DNA of 64,000 nucleotides, from assembly GCA_020746875.1 (NCBI GenBank), contig JAGTJL010000022.1, forward strand, positions 806,001 to 870,000, in the 5' to 3' direction. Below are positions 49,841 to 62,586 of this stretch, piece after piece. Every line of letters starts with the position of its first letter. Position 1 is the first letter of the stretch. Both the position numbers and the translations under genes were made by a program. The notes beneath the pieces were generated by a model that had not been told where the DNA came from, did not search any database, and saw only the letters and a list, made by a program, of their open reading frames with translations. Source of the stretch: Rhexocercosporidium sp. MPI-PUGE-AT-0058 (lineage: Eukaryota > Ascomycota > Leotiomycetes > Helotiales).

Positions 49841-50709
49841 TATTTTAATAACCGACGTAAAAAATAAATAAAAAAGCTAAAATAAAGTACGTAAAAAAGC
49901 CTGAAGGCCTTTTATATTAATTATAAAGACCGAAACCGACAAGTGCTCGAATTAATATAAACTTATTTACTTAAAGATTTCTTAGCCCTTAAAGTAAAAT
50001 TAAATACGGCACCTTAATAGTCTCTTATAATATAACGAAAAGCACAAAAAGTCTAAAGGAAAATAGCCGGATCACGTCGTTAAAAACGCCTTAATCGATA
50101 TTAAAGTATATTTAATACTTTAAAAACGAAAAATAAATTATTTAAAATAAATTCGGTAAATTTTAATATTAATTACACTTTTAATAGGCGTATTTATTAC
50201 TCTTTTCTTTTTCTTTTTTCTGTTAAGGGCAAACTTTAGGCTGGGGAGACGGAGTTTAATAAAAAGATATATAAGGTTTTATTTTATACTTTTTTAATTA
50301 ATTTCGGTCTTAAGTTATTTTACGCTAAAATTGACTTTAATAATAATAAAGCTTTTATATTTAGCGAGATTTATTTATTTTACTTAAGCTTATACGTTTG
50401 TTTATTATAAGAATAAAAAGCTTAGACTTCGGCGTCTTTCGGGCTTTATTACCTCGGGAGGAGCTTAAAGTTATAAGCTCTTTAACTTAATATTTTTACT
50501 TATATATATTTTTTATTTTCTTAAGCTTATATATTCTTTTTTTTTTAATATAATATATTATATTTTTTACTTTTTTATTAATAATATTAAGTATATTTAC
50601 TTTTTAATAAATTACTAATTTTATTAAGAAAAGTTAATTATATTTAAAAACGATATTAAAAATAACGCTTTTAGCGGCAACTTAAAGGGCAAGAAGCTTA
50701 AACGACTTA

Positions 50710-51095
50710 TGTCGTACAGAATAAGGGTTATATACTGAATACTGCAGATCGCATCTATAAGTCCTGTTTTTGCACAACAGTTATGAGCCCTATAGCGCAG
50801 TAATTGAATTCACAGTCCTTGCGCGCTGTTGTTCTGTAGTATTAAGTGTTTTTTCCTTCCGAAGTACGGCCGCTGCTTTCGCTTGCAATAAGCGAGCTAC
50901 TACCGACTTAAATAAGCGAGGACGTTATACGACAGGGTGGGCGTGCGGGGTTACACTTGCCCTAGGTCACGTGAAGGTGCGGGTCAGAGACGGCCGGAAT
51001 AACGTTCCGCCGCCTCTGGGGGGTGTGTCGTACAAAATAAAGGTTATATACTGAATACTGCAGATCGCATTTGCAGGTCCTGTTTTTGCACAATA
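50710..51095 (+). mobile_element. TRIM-like short LTR element 1 (386 bp)
   Basis: Two 70-bp direct terminal repeats, 50710-50779 and 51026-51095, start TGTCGTACA and end GCACAACA/GCACAATA, flanked by the 5-bp duplication ACTTA (50705-50709, 51096-51100). Right after the left repeat is GTTATGAGCCCTATAGCGC, complementary to the 5' part of an initiator tRNA-Met up to the anticodon loop (CTCATAA then C): a primer-binding site. Just before the right repeat, CCTCTGGGGGGTG serves as a purine tract. No gag or pol fits in the interior, so it is non-autonomous. The LTRs differ by about seven transitions. Confidence 0.85.
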
Positions 51096-51789
51096 ACTTA
51101 TTAATAACTTTTTTATAACTTAAGGAAGCTTTATAACCCCAATTATAAATTACTTTATTATCGAGATAGGCTTTATAGGTTTTATAAGCTTCTTTACCTT
51201 CGTGCCTACTAGGCTTTTAATAAAGCTTAATATCGCTGGAATTATTAATTTTACTTTATTATAACTACTGGGAATACTTATAGATAATATTTTAATTATA
51301 AAAGAGAAAAAGAAGAGAAATAAAAGTAGCGGTAGTAATTTATAATAAAATATATTTAATTATAATTAAAGCAGTAATTATTTAAAAAGCTTTAATATAA
51401 GAGCTTAGGCCGCCTCTTAAGCTTTATCGGCTTATATAACACTTACTTAACTTATATACCCTTAATTTTTATTATATTTGCCTCTAAAATAAAGGGGACT
51501 TAACCCTGCTAATATAAGTTATATAATATTACTTTAGGCTTAAGTTACTTTTGCTTAAGCTTTTTAATTAATACGACTTACGCTAAAATAATATAAACTT
51601 ATTAAAACCTTTATATTATATAAAGTAAACGAGGCTTTAAATAATTATTATTATAAACTTACTTTTAATAATATAGCGTTTTAATAACTTATATCTTAAG
51701 CCGCACGATTTGCCACGGACTTTATTAAAGGACTTTCTTATTTTATAATAACTTAAGTTATATTAATCTTAAATACTTTTAATTACTTA

Positions 51790-52102
51790 TGTGAGAATAG
51801 GCGAGCCAATCAAGAAGAGGAAGCGCAGTAAGTAAGGACACGTAATCAAAGATAAAGTAGAATTGATTGCTTGCTTACTTAAAGAGTTAGAAGAGCTCTT
51901 CGGTAGTTATATATAAAATAATAACTTCTTTAAAAGCTTTTACGACTACGTAACTGATTACGTAGCTTATACGAGCTACGTAATTGAATACGAGCGTAAT
52001 TTCCCGGAATACGAAAGTAATTTCCGGGCCGCGTAAGCAGTGGAAACTCCTTCGGCTATTCTAGGGTAAAATCGGCACGAGTTACCGAAGTGAAATCTAA
52101 CA
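51790..52102 (-). repeat. 3' LTR of Copia element
   Basis: 313 bp, plus strand starts TGTGAGAATAGGCGAGCC and ends GAAATCTAACA. Confidence 0.93.
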
Positions 52103-52642
52103 CGCCCTCTTAATGAGTGACGTAATAGCTTTATAAGCTTATATATAAGCTAGCTTTAAAGCAGAGCTTATATTTACAAAAATAGATTAAATACATAAAA
52201 TAACCCTTTGCGAAGGGTAGGCCAGATATGAAGAGAAAGAAATATAAATTATAATTTCGTTTCTTCCGCTTTAGCCCTATTCGGCTAGTCTTAAAAGCCT
52301 TATGAATTCAATGAATTTAGGCTTATCTAGCGGCTTTATAAAGCCGTCGGCTTTTTATTTAGACTCTCTTATATAAATTAGGTCTATTTCGCCTTAATTT
52401 ATAAGGTCGCGGACGTAATAATATTTAACGGCAATATGCTTAGTTCTCTTGTGGAATTGAGAGTTATTAGCTAATAAGAGAGCGCCGTTATTGTCCGTAT
52501 AAATAAGGAATCGTTCCTGTATGTAATAGCCTAATTCAGTTAGAAGCTGCTTTATGTAAATAGCCTCTTTAAAAGCCGAATTAATAGCTATATATTCGGC
52601 CTTAGTCGTGCTTTAAGTTATAATACTTTAGAGCTTGCTTTT

Positions 52643-53761
52643 CTAGCTGAATAAGTAACTCGCTAAGTAAAAGCTTAAGCCGCTAGTCGATTTAGCCGTA
52701 CTAATGTCTCCGGCGTAGTCGGCGTCGTAATAGCCGCTTATATATCGACTAGAGCTTTTTTCGTAAATTAGCCTTAGCTTTTTTGATCCTTTTAGGTATT
52801 TAAGCACGTTTTTAAGGGCAATTATGTGATCGGCGCTAGGGTTACTAGCGAATCGAGCGAGCTTTATAACCGAGTAGTAAATATTAGGTCTAGTTGCTAG
52901 CGTGAGAAACAAGAGGCAGTTTATAATTTGCTGATATTGATTTATTTCCTCTTTATTAGCCTGATTAGGATTAGGCTTTAGCTTAGCCTTCGAATCTATT
53001 GGTATATCTTTAGGCTTACAGTCGGTCATATTAAACCGCGCTAGCACTTTTTCAATATAGCTCTCTTGACTTAGCTTTATATAACTTTTGTTTAAGTTAT
53101 AGTCGATATTTATACTCAAGTAGTCCTTTATTAGCCTTAAATCTTTTAATTTAAAGAGCTTTTTAAGTTCTTTAATAAAGTATTTGATATTATTGACGTT
53201 TAGGCTAATTATCGCTAAGTCGTTTACGTAAATAGAGACTATAAGCTGTTGCTCCTTATTAATTAGGATGTAATTCTCGGTAATTAAGGCTTGAAAACCG
53301 AGTTTTTGGACTAGGACTTCTTTTAACGTAATAAACTAGAGCCTAGCTGACTGTTTTAGCCTGTATAAGGCTTTATTAAGTAGGAGTAGTTTACTAGCGT
53401 ATTTTTGGGCATTTATGCCTTCGGGAAGCACTATATATAGAGTATTTACGTTAATATTATTCTGTGTAAAAGCCGAAATTATATCGACTTTCTATATAAG
53501 CCAGCCGTAAAAGACCGCTAAGGCGAATATAAGTCGCTAAGCTATTTGTTTTATTACGCTAGCAAACGTATCTATATAGTTAAGGCTATAAAGTTGCTTA
53601 AACTCTTTAGCGACGAATCTAACTTTAAATTCGAAGTAATTAAATGATTCTTTAATTTTATACACCCACTTCGTTTTTAAAAGCTTATAAGCCTTACTAA
53701 CGTCTTTTGGCACTATTTCCCAAGTCTCGTGACTTTCTAAGGAATTAGCTTCTTTTTCCAT
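52643..53761 (-). pseudogene. Copia reverse transcriptase-RNase H
   Basis: From high to low coordinates: ESHETWEIVPKD and KTKWVYKIKESFNYFEFKVR (N-terminal RT, W-x-L-V-P and KWVxKxK motifs), SIYVNDLAII near 53230, LSQESYIEKVLARFNMTDCK, PNIYYSVIKLARF, and GYYDADYAGDISTAKSTSG (RNase H, DADWAGD-type). The catalytic YVDD box is YVND through GAC to AAC. At least one frame break separates 53119 and 53537. Confidence 0.88.
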
Positions 53762-53998
53762 GGCTTTTAGCCAATAGTCCTTATACGGAGAGGCTATAGC
53801 CTTTTTAAAGCTTTTAAGCTCGTAAATTTGAAGGCCTTTAATCCGTTTAATAACGACTTTATTAGCCTCTAGCTCTTCGGGTAGCTTTATTAATTTCTTT
53901 TCTAAATCTTCGTCTATTTTAGAGCTTATTAAAGCTATAAAAGCTAGTCTCTTAACGTCTTTATAAACAGAAAAAGCTTCTTTTTCCTCTTCGATTAA

Positions 53999-54730
53999 TT
54001 AATTATTTAACTGGCGAATAGCCGTCTTAAAGCTTAAGTATATTACTGGCTGATTTTCCGAAGAGTTATTAAAGTCTTTAGCGCTAGTACTAGCGTTTCT
54101 AATTACGACGTTAGGCTCCCAGCTCGAATAATCCTTTCTAGGCCTCTTAATAGGCGCTTTAAGCATTTCCGGGCTAGCCGTATTAGGCCTCTTATTAGCC
54201 TTTAGCGTTTGAAGGAGCTCTTGTGCGAATAAGTCGGATTCGTCTTCAAAATCCGTTTTCTCGCCCTCTGATTGGTCGATAGGCGACTTTTCGCTTATAT
54301 TGCCTTTATTAGGCATTTTGTCGTTAATATCACTTATTAGCTTAATAATATCGTCGCTAGCGCCTTTAAACTCTTCAAGTATTTCGATTATAAAGTCGAA
54401 TTCGGTTTCTTCCGTCATATCGTCCTTAAGGATTAAATCTTTTTTAATTAGGACGTTTTTAGAGCTTATAACGGCTCTTTTACTCGGTAAATAAACTAAG
54501 TAGTTATTAGAAGACTCAAAACCGACAAGAATACCCCTGTCGGATTTATCGGCTAACTTATAAGCTCTTTTATTCTTAAGTACGTAGGTTAAAGAGCTTA
54601 ATATGCGAATATAATCGATTGTCGGTAATTTACTGTATAAAGCTTTAAAAGAAGTCTTCTTTATAATAGAGTTATATAACCGATTCTTAATATAAGTTAT
54701 TCCTTGTAATAAGTAAGGCCATAAAAACAA
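53999..54730 (-). pseudogene. Copia integrase C-terminal region
   Basis: Reads YLLQGITYIKNRLYNSIIKK, TSFKALYSKLPTIDYIRILS and DKSDRGILVGFES, the end of the integrase core and GKxxxR/xG-Y-x-VG region of Copia elements, followed by an acidic linker (EETEFDFIIEILEEF) and SSWEPNVVI. The upstream integrase core with its first catalytic residues is broken by stops between 54730 and 55300. Confidence 0.85.
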
Positions 54731-55299
54731 GGGTAATCTCTTAGTCTTATAGACGCTAATTAGCCGCTCTATTAAGTATTTATTTAACTTTTTGGCTATC
54801 CCGTTTTAGGAAGGGGAATAAAGGCTAGTATATTCGCATATATACCCTTTTTACTTACAATAATGCGTTCATTTATTAGATTTGAATTCCCTAGCGTTAT
54901 TAAGCTTAAAAGCTTTAATATTCGCCATGAATTTATATTTGTCGCTATTTTAATTATTGAATTAATTATTAATTATATTATAAAAGTCGATTAAGACGTT
55001 ATAAGCGTCGGCTTTGAGTTTTAAAGCGTATAACTAAATAGCTCTTGATCTTTTATATATAATAATGAGGAAATAGCGCTTTCTTTTAAGTCCTTTAACT
55101 TTAAAAGGCCCCGCAATATTAATATCGAATATAATTAAGGGTGGCGCGTTTGACATAAGCTTTTTACTGCCGATCACGTGCATTTTGCCGCTATTATAAG
55201 CGTTATAATCGGCTAGCTTGTCTTTTTATTAGATTTTCTTTAATTTATAGCTTTTCTCAATCGTTTTAAGAATCGACTTTTTATTTATATATACTAGCT

Positions 55300-55834
55300 T
55301 TTTATAATAAAAGTCTAGCGGCGAATTTAAGTCTACCTGATATATTATAGGTTCGAGAGCGTTAATATCGACTTCCGCTTGAACGTAATAAGTGTTATAA
55401 TCTTATTTAGTTTGTAATTGGCCTTTTTTATACTTTAATAAAGTACCGTTCTCGGTAAAGTTAATTAATTAGCCTTTCTTAATCATTTCCTTTGAGCTTA
55501 AAAGGGTCGTTTTTAGCTCCGGAATATAGTTTACTCGTTAAATAATTACTTTCATATTGTTATTACTCTTAATAAGAATATCTCCGGTGCTTAGTATCGG
55601 TAATACGTTGCTATTAGCGATTATGACTGATTTGCGAAGGGTAAGTTAATAGTTAAGTAACCATTCTTTATTAAGCGTATAGTGCTCGCTAGCACCGAAG
55701 TCTAAAACTAGTTTATAATTATAAATAATTCTAAAAGCTTGATTTGTAATATCTCCCTTTAATTAGTCAGAATCGGACTCGCTTAATTCCTTTATAATAT
55801 TTACAAAAGTACTCATAAGTAAGAGAAGTTCAAG
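55300..55834 (-). pseudogene. Copia protease and integrase zinc region, broken
   Basis: Near 55720-55640 the minus strand reads LVLDFGASEHYT, the aspartic-protease box DSGAS-x-H with Ser changed to Phe, then ends in a stop at NY. Downstream frames towards 55240 are interrupted. Confidence 0.6.
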
Positions 55835-56305
55835 TTATATTTTAGGCTTCACATTTAACCTACCTTTTGATAAGGGTAAGTGGTTTATGTGTGCCTTTAT
55901 AGGCTTTCTAGCCGTCACGTGCTTATTAGGCGGCGTATAAGTCTTAGATACGGCTATAATAGCCTTCGTAGACTCTGTTTTTGATTCGCCTTTTAACTCC
56001 TTAGCCTTTTTAGGCTTATTATTAGGCCTTTTATTCGGGTTTTCCGAATTATTAGGCCTTAGCTCAGGGTGTAAGACCCAGCACGTAAACGTTATATGTC
56101 CTATGATTTTGCACTTATTGCAGTGCTTCTTATTACCGCCTTTGCCGCCTTTAAACGCTTTATTAGCGTTAAGGTCAGCATTAGCGCCTATGCGAGCTTC
56201 TTCCGAAATTAAATCGTTAATTAGACCGTCAATATCGTTATTCTTAAGATTACTTAACATTTTCTCGTATTTACGAGACGAAAAGGCGTCAAAAGAGCTC
56301 GGCAA
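55835..56305 (-). pseudogene. Copia gag C-terminal part with CCHC zinc knuckle
   Basis: 156 open codons; HCNKCKIIGHITFTCW is a C-x2-C-x4-H-x4-C knuckle typical of Gag nucleocapsid. SSFDAFSSRKYEKMLSNLKN before it resembles the UBN2/gag-polypeptide family. The N-terminal gag up to about 57.6 kb carries stops. Confidence 0.85.
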
Positions 56306-57669
56306 GCCTTTTAATATAAGGCTAGCTATTACAGGCTTTGGAATCTCGCAGTCTAGTTACTTTAAGTATATGGCGCTCGATTGGATTACGCTTGTATATT
56401 CGTCTATGCTCTTATAAGAGCTGTAATTGGAATCGACGATTTGATTTATATAACGGCCGACTAATTTAAGCGTTGATTAGCCGAAAGTAAATTAAATAAC
56501 GTTTTATAGCTTTTTAATTATATCTTTGTCTTTAAATCGCTTTTAATTCTCTAGCGATATAATCGACTTTAGCGCCCCTAGCGCCTTTTGGTTTTGCGTC
56601 TTAAAGTAATCTAGCTTTTTGTGATATTTTACGGCTAGCTTATGAAAATAAGGGGCTAATACGGTTTTACTTCTTTCGGTACTTTTAGCGTAATATAAGG
56701 ATTAGTCCGGAGGTAAAGCTTTGCCGGAAATATAAGGTATATAGCTGTTAATTTCCAGGAATAGGCTAGCGGGATTTATTCATTTAATATAATTAAATTT
56801 CCTTATTAGTTTTTCTCCTTTAAAGGCAGTAGCGGCTATTTTTAAGCTTGTCTTAATTGAGTTTAGCTTTGATTCCTTTAGGCGATTTTATCACTTATAG
56901 TGATTTATTAGATTATTCTAGTCTTAGACTTTATTTAAGTCTTTATAACCTTATAATGAGGCTACCTTCTTTGATTTAGTATGCTCTGAATCGATATAAA
57001 ATCGATATTTAAGGTAATAAGTCTTGCTAAGGACTTATATATTATTTTACTAAGGGTTTCGCTTAGCTAGTGTTATAATAGGGTTCCCAGCGGGTCTGCT
57101 TAGGCTCTTATTACAACGCTAGCGCCACTACTAGCTTGGTTTTTCTCACAGGAATTAATAAGCTTAACTAGTTGTAATCCTCTCCGAGGATGGCTTCTTA
57201 TATAGCTAGAAAAGCCTAAAAACCCTTTGTAATTTATATTAAACTAGTGATAATTCGGATAGCTATTCCTTAATACAAGCCACGCTAGTACGCTACTTAT
57301 AGCTACTGCTAGCGCCGTAAAAGGTATGGGCGCCTAGGAATGAGAAGTTTATTATAAGACTTAGAATCGCAATCTAGGTGGCTACGCGCGCTTATAACGT
57401 TTAAGGACCGCTAAGTTATGATTTTCCTAGGGTTTAGTCTTAAGGTTAAAGGCTTCGGGTCCGTAATACGTCCTAATCGGGTTAGTAAGGGCTCAAAGGG
57501 GTCTAGCTTACTTCAGTTAAGAGAAGCTAGTATGGCTTTATCGACAAGCGTTTGAACGGAAGCAGCCGAAGCGGTATTAGCCGAGAAAGCTCAGCTAGTC
57601 GTCTCGATCGGGAAGTGTGTCGGTGACTGATATTATTGGCTGCCTTAGCGAATTGCCGAATTGCTACTA

Positions 57670-57982
57670 TGTGAGAATAGGCGAGCTAATCAGGAAGAGG
57701 AAGCGCAGTAGGTGAGGACACGTGATCAAAGACAAAGTAGAATTGATTACTTACTTACTTAAAGAGCTAGAAGAGCTCTTCAGTAGTTATATATAAAATA
57801 ATAGCTTCTTTAAAAGCTTTTACGACTACGTAACTAATTACGTAGCTTATACGAGCTACGTAATTGAATACGAGCGTAATTTCCCGGAATACGAAGGTAA
57901 TTTCCGGGCCGCGTAAGCAGTGGAAACTCCTTCGGCTATTCTAAGGTAGAATCGGCACGAGTTACCGAAGTGAAATCCAACA
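57670..57982 (-). repeat. 5' LTR of Copia element
   Basis: 313 bp, plus strand starts TGTGAGAATAGGCGAGCT and ends GAAATCCAACA. Confidence 0.93.
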
Positions 57983-60900
57983 ACTTATATTTTAACGGGA
58001 ATAATATTATTAAGTTCTTTAAGACCTTAAAGTAATTCTTTACGGCTCGAGGCATTACGGATAACGCCGAAAAGAAATAATACGTCGTGGACTATTATAC
58101 TCTTAAAATAAGTTAAAATATCGAGTGGCTCCCCGACTTCTTTAATAACATTTATTAAAAGTTAATTAAAGAAGTTATAAGAGAATATTAAATATTTAAC
58201 TTTAAGTAATATTATTATATTTTTTAAAACTTAAAGAAGATATTTAATAATTTTAAATATATTATAAAAAATACTTTTAAATTTTAATTTTAATAATTCT
58301 TCCGAGCTTTTAAAAAAGTTAATCGAGCTTATATATAAAAGAAACTTATTACGGAATAATAAATAATTATAAAGTTTTTAATAGCTTTATTTAAGCACTT
58401 TAAGTGAAAAGCTAGAACTTTTATAAAAAATAATAATACTTTTAATATAAAAAATATATAGTCTTTTAATAAAATATACGCTAAAATAAAGCTTACTCCG
58501 AGTCGAGCAAGAAATTAATACTTTAATTAAAAAAGAAGTATTATTTATATAAATTACTTAAGCCGACCGACTTCGACTCGGGTCGAGTAATAATAAAACT
58601 CTTTCTTTAGCGGTATTATTTAAAAGGCTTAATTTTATAGCTTATCCCGAGTTTATAAAGTATAAAAATAATTCTTTAATTTAAGAGATTAATAACGTTT
58701 TTAAAAAAGAGTTTGGTGCTTTATCTTAAATTAAATTAAAAAAAGTATATTTAAGAAAAAATAATTTTTATTATTAAGAAGCTGACTCACGATATTAATT
58801 AAGTTATAAAACGAAATATTAATACAATTTCAAAAGAATTAAATAACTTGCGCATATTATATGCTATTATAAAAAAAAGAAAGAATTTAAAGTTAATAGC
58901 CAAAGTTAAGGCTTTATTTACTTACGAGTCGATTATATACTTTAAAAAAGCTGAAGTATTTTATTAAGATTTTAAAATAAATTTTAAATATAATTAACGT
59001 TTTAATATAAAAGATAATATAAGCACCGAATGCCTCTTTTACTTTTATAAGCTGATTTTAAGTATTAAACCTTAAGGATTTTATAAGTATTAAAATTAAT
59101 ATTACGAGTTTAAAAAGTAACTTAATTTAAGAATTATTTATAAAAATAAAGATAATTATATTTATATAAGCTTTTTAAAAAAAAGGAATAAAAGCTTAAG
59201 CGGTTTAATTTCTTTAAGATAAATAAAAAAAAAAGTCTTTATTTTATAAATAATTAATATAAAAAAAAACTTAAGCTTAAGGCGGAAAAAAGAAGTAATT
59301 TAAAAGAAGCTTTAAGACGCTTAAGAAGCCCTTTTAACTTAATAAAATATTATATTAAAGTCAGCTTTAAAAAGATTAATATTAAAAGTAAATTAAAATC
59401 CTTAAGATTATTTAAATATCTTTATTATTTAATTCTTTAATATAATAAAATTAGCTAACGTTTAAAACGTATTTATTACTTTTAATTTAAAAGAAATAAA
59501 TAATAGCTTTAAAATAGCACTTATAAAAATAAAACGATAAAATGCCGCTGCTTTTAAAATAATAATAAGAGCCGAATTATATATAATTAGAACTCTATTT
59601 TAAGAACGCCTTAAGACTTAAGTTAATTATAAACAATTAAAAGTTCGTAAAAAAGTTAAAAATGCCGTTAGATTTCAAAAGTTTATAAACGTAAATATTT
59701 TAAATAAAATACTTAAAATAAAACTTATTTAAATTATTATTTTTAAGAAATTAAAGAAAGTTATTTTAGTCGTGAGTCGAAAAGAACCGACTGCTACTAA
59801 ATTACCTTTTACGAGGACTATTTAAAAACGTATTAAAAGCAACTTATTTATCGCCGTTAAGGCGACTTTAAGCCGACCTTACGTATATTAAGCGTTATTA
59901 CGAAATAATTATACGTCAAATAATACGCTCGATAAGCTTTTTATTTAAAAAGAGCTTTTTAAAAACTTAACTTTAAGGGAAATCCTTATTTTAATCGACT
60001 TATTAAGGACGAGTCGACTAAAGACTATTAATTAAGAGATTTAAGACTAAATTATTATTATTAATATTAAGATTATAATATATATAAAACTTCTTTAAGA
60101 CTGTAATTAAAAAAGGAATAATATTATATTTTAACGTCTTTTATTACTTTAAGTTAATACTTCGGATTTTATATTAAGAAGACTACGAGTTTTATAATAG
60201 TTTAGACGTATTTTCCTTAATAAGAATAATAAGTTATTACTTATTTTATTATATCTCGAATTAAATTTACGTATAAGCTTTAAGTTTAATTAAAAAAAAA
60301 TAAAAGTATTAAGTTTTCTTAATATAAGAAATGTTAATTTAGTAATTAATTTTTTAATTATTATTAAGCTTAATTTCTTTTTTTTAGCTCGGTGCTTATA
60401 ATATTAACTATTATTTTAATAGCGCTTTAAAAAGTAATAATTTTAAAAAAGGAATTTAAAGTCGACTTACTTTTAACCGCTAAAGTTTACTTAGTCGACA
60501 CGCCTTAAAGATTAAGTTATAAATAATACTCTTTAACGCCGAAGTGTGTAATTATTATATTTAAAAAGATAAGATTTAGTAATATTTAAGTCATTTTTAA
60601 TTCCGGCGCAGAAGTTAATTATATATTTTATAATATTATTATTTAATTAAAAGTCTTTATTATAAAAAGCGACTCTATAGCTTTTAAAAGCATTATAAGC
60701 GTAAAATCGCGATTTTTAAGATATATAAATAATATTTTAATTATAATAAGAGATTTTATTATTTTATTAAATTTTATATTATAAATATCTTAAATATTAG
60801 AATTATTTTTAGATTTTTATTTTTTCGGATTACCCGCGTTTTATTTAAATCCTTATTTAATGCAAAAAGCGGTTTAATTTACGCTAACTTATAAAATAAA

Positions 60901-62082
60901 ATTACGCGACTAGTTATTATTATTAAAGTAATTAAACTTATAGAATACGCTAAAAGTATTAAAGCTATGAAGTTTAAGAGCCGAGTTAATAAAATATTAT
61001 TAAATTTGGAATTAAACTACTTAAAGTCTGAAACTAACTCGGAAAACAAGTAATTAACTATAATTAAAGCTTTATAATTAATACCGTCGAATACCTTTTA
61101 AAAAATACTTCCTTTAAGCTCGAGGACGAGCTTTTTTATAAAAAAGACTAAAAAACCTTTAATAATAAAAGCAATTCCTTTTTTAAAAATATCTTATATA
61201 TTTTTATTAAATATATAAAATAAGAATTCATAATTTTAAAAACGGACTTTATAATTACCTCTTTTATAAAGACTTTATTAAAGCTTTTTTTAATAAAAAA
61301 CGTATGTTTAATACCGTATTAATTAAGAAAATCGAGCTTATTTTTTAATTTATTATAAATTATAATATTTTATTAATAACGTTTTTATTTAAAGAACGTA
61401 AATAAGTTTCGCGAGTTTATATTATATATAAATCAAAAGATAAAAAGATTAAGCTTATAAATTAAATAAATAAAATAAAAGATGCGCTTAAAAGCCGTAA
61501 AAATTAATATAAAGTTTTTAAAGAAAAGGACTTTTATTAAGAGTAAATTAAAAAATATTAAAATATTTTACTTTTTCATTTTGCCGGCTTTTTTCGTAGA
61601 TTTAAGATTATAAAAAAGTGACTTATTATTTTAAATATTAAAAATATATTATAATTAAAAAAGAAAGCCTTTTTCGACGAAATTATATTAAATCGAAAAA
61701 GTTTTATTATATTTAATTAAATTAAATATAAGAAAATAATAAAAGATAGACTTAACCGTAAGGTTCTCGAACTCTTTAAGGAGTTATATTATAACGCTTA
61801 GTTTTTAATTAAGAAAAAGGAATTAAGAAAATACCGCTTAATTAACTCGGTAATTATATTTAACGTAATTACTTTAAAAGACGTTAACTTATTTTTTTAT
61901 TAATAAATTTTTAAAGGAATTTATAAAGTATTATATTGCGAGTTTAATAAACTTATATTTAAGTTATAATTAATAAGTATTATATTAAAGTAGTCAAAAT
62001 ATAACGGCCTTTTTTATACTTAATATTAAACTAGTTCGAAACACAAGGTTATCTTAAGGAGTTATAAACTCTATTGCTTAAT

Positions 62083-62586
62083 TGTCGTACAAAAAGCGGA
62101 CCCGCAGTCTGTAAACTGCGTATTTAGCTATATAGCCTTTATACCCTTGTACCCCTGGATTTCGCACGACACACCCCCTAGAGGTCGAAGATATTATCCA
62201 ATCAGCGATCTCTGTTTGTAATTCAGGTCTAGGCCCTTCTGCCACCTCTTAGGGTAACCCTTATTTATATCCAAGGTGCTCTTCAGCTGGTGACGTCAGG
62301 CAGTAGGCTTTCTTAAGGCCCCTGAGTCGCTGGCAAGCAGCTCATTCGCTAGAGAAGCGAACGTCTGCCTCCGCTCGCTGTGGTTAAGCGAAGGCGGGGA
62401 AATCTCGGGCAAAGCGCGGTATAAATCGAAGCTTAAAAAATAGCTACAGTGACGCAGTCTCCTGTCGTAGACTCAAGACAGAGCTGTGGCTCTTAACTGT
62501 CGTATAAAAAGCGGACCCGCAGTCTGTAAACTGCGTATTTGGCTATATAGCCTTTATACCCCTGCACCCCTGGATTTCGCACGACA
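62083..62586 (-). mobile_element. TRIM-like short LTR element 2 (504 bp), reverse orientation
   Basis: Two 89-bp terminal repeats (62083-62171 and 62498-62586), plus-strand TGTCGTAC ... TTCGCACGACA, with 5-bp duplication TTAAT (62078-62082, 62587-62591). The repeats differ by four transitions. Read on the minus strand, the repeat ending at 62498 is followed by GTTAAGAGCCACAGCTC (62497-62481), complementary to a tRNA half ending CTCTTAAC, as in tRNA-Lys(CUU). The other repeat is preceded by CCTCTAGGGGGTG, nearly the purine tract of TRIM element 1. The interior has no gag or pol. Confidence 0.82.

Larger units (their letters stand above)
51790..57982 (-). mobile_element. Ty1/Copia retrotransposon (6193 bp), partly RIP-damaged
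   Basis: Two 313-bp LTRs (51790-52102 and 57670-57982; TGTTGGATTTC ... ATTCTCACA in element sense) with 5-bp duplication ACTTA (51785-51789, 57983-57987). Order on the minus strand is gag with zinc knuckle, protease, integrase, reverse transcriptase, RNase H: the Copia order. The LTRs differ at about 16 sites, all transitions. It sits inside Gypsy copy 2 and is less AT-rich with longer open frames, so it is younger. After the 5' LTR, TAGTAGCAATTCGGC may be an altered TGG-type primer site. Confidence 0.92.

Noticed and set aside
50770..51054. 94-codon frame inside TRIM element 1 as a gene
   Set aside because: Its start overlaps the LTR end and primer-binding site and it runs into the right LTR; no gag or pol motif.
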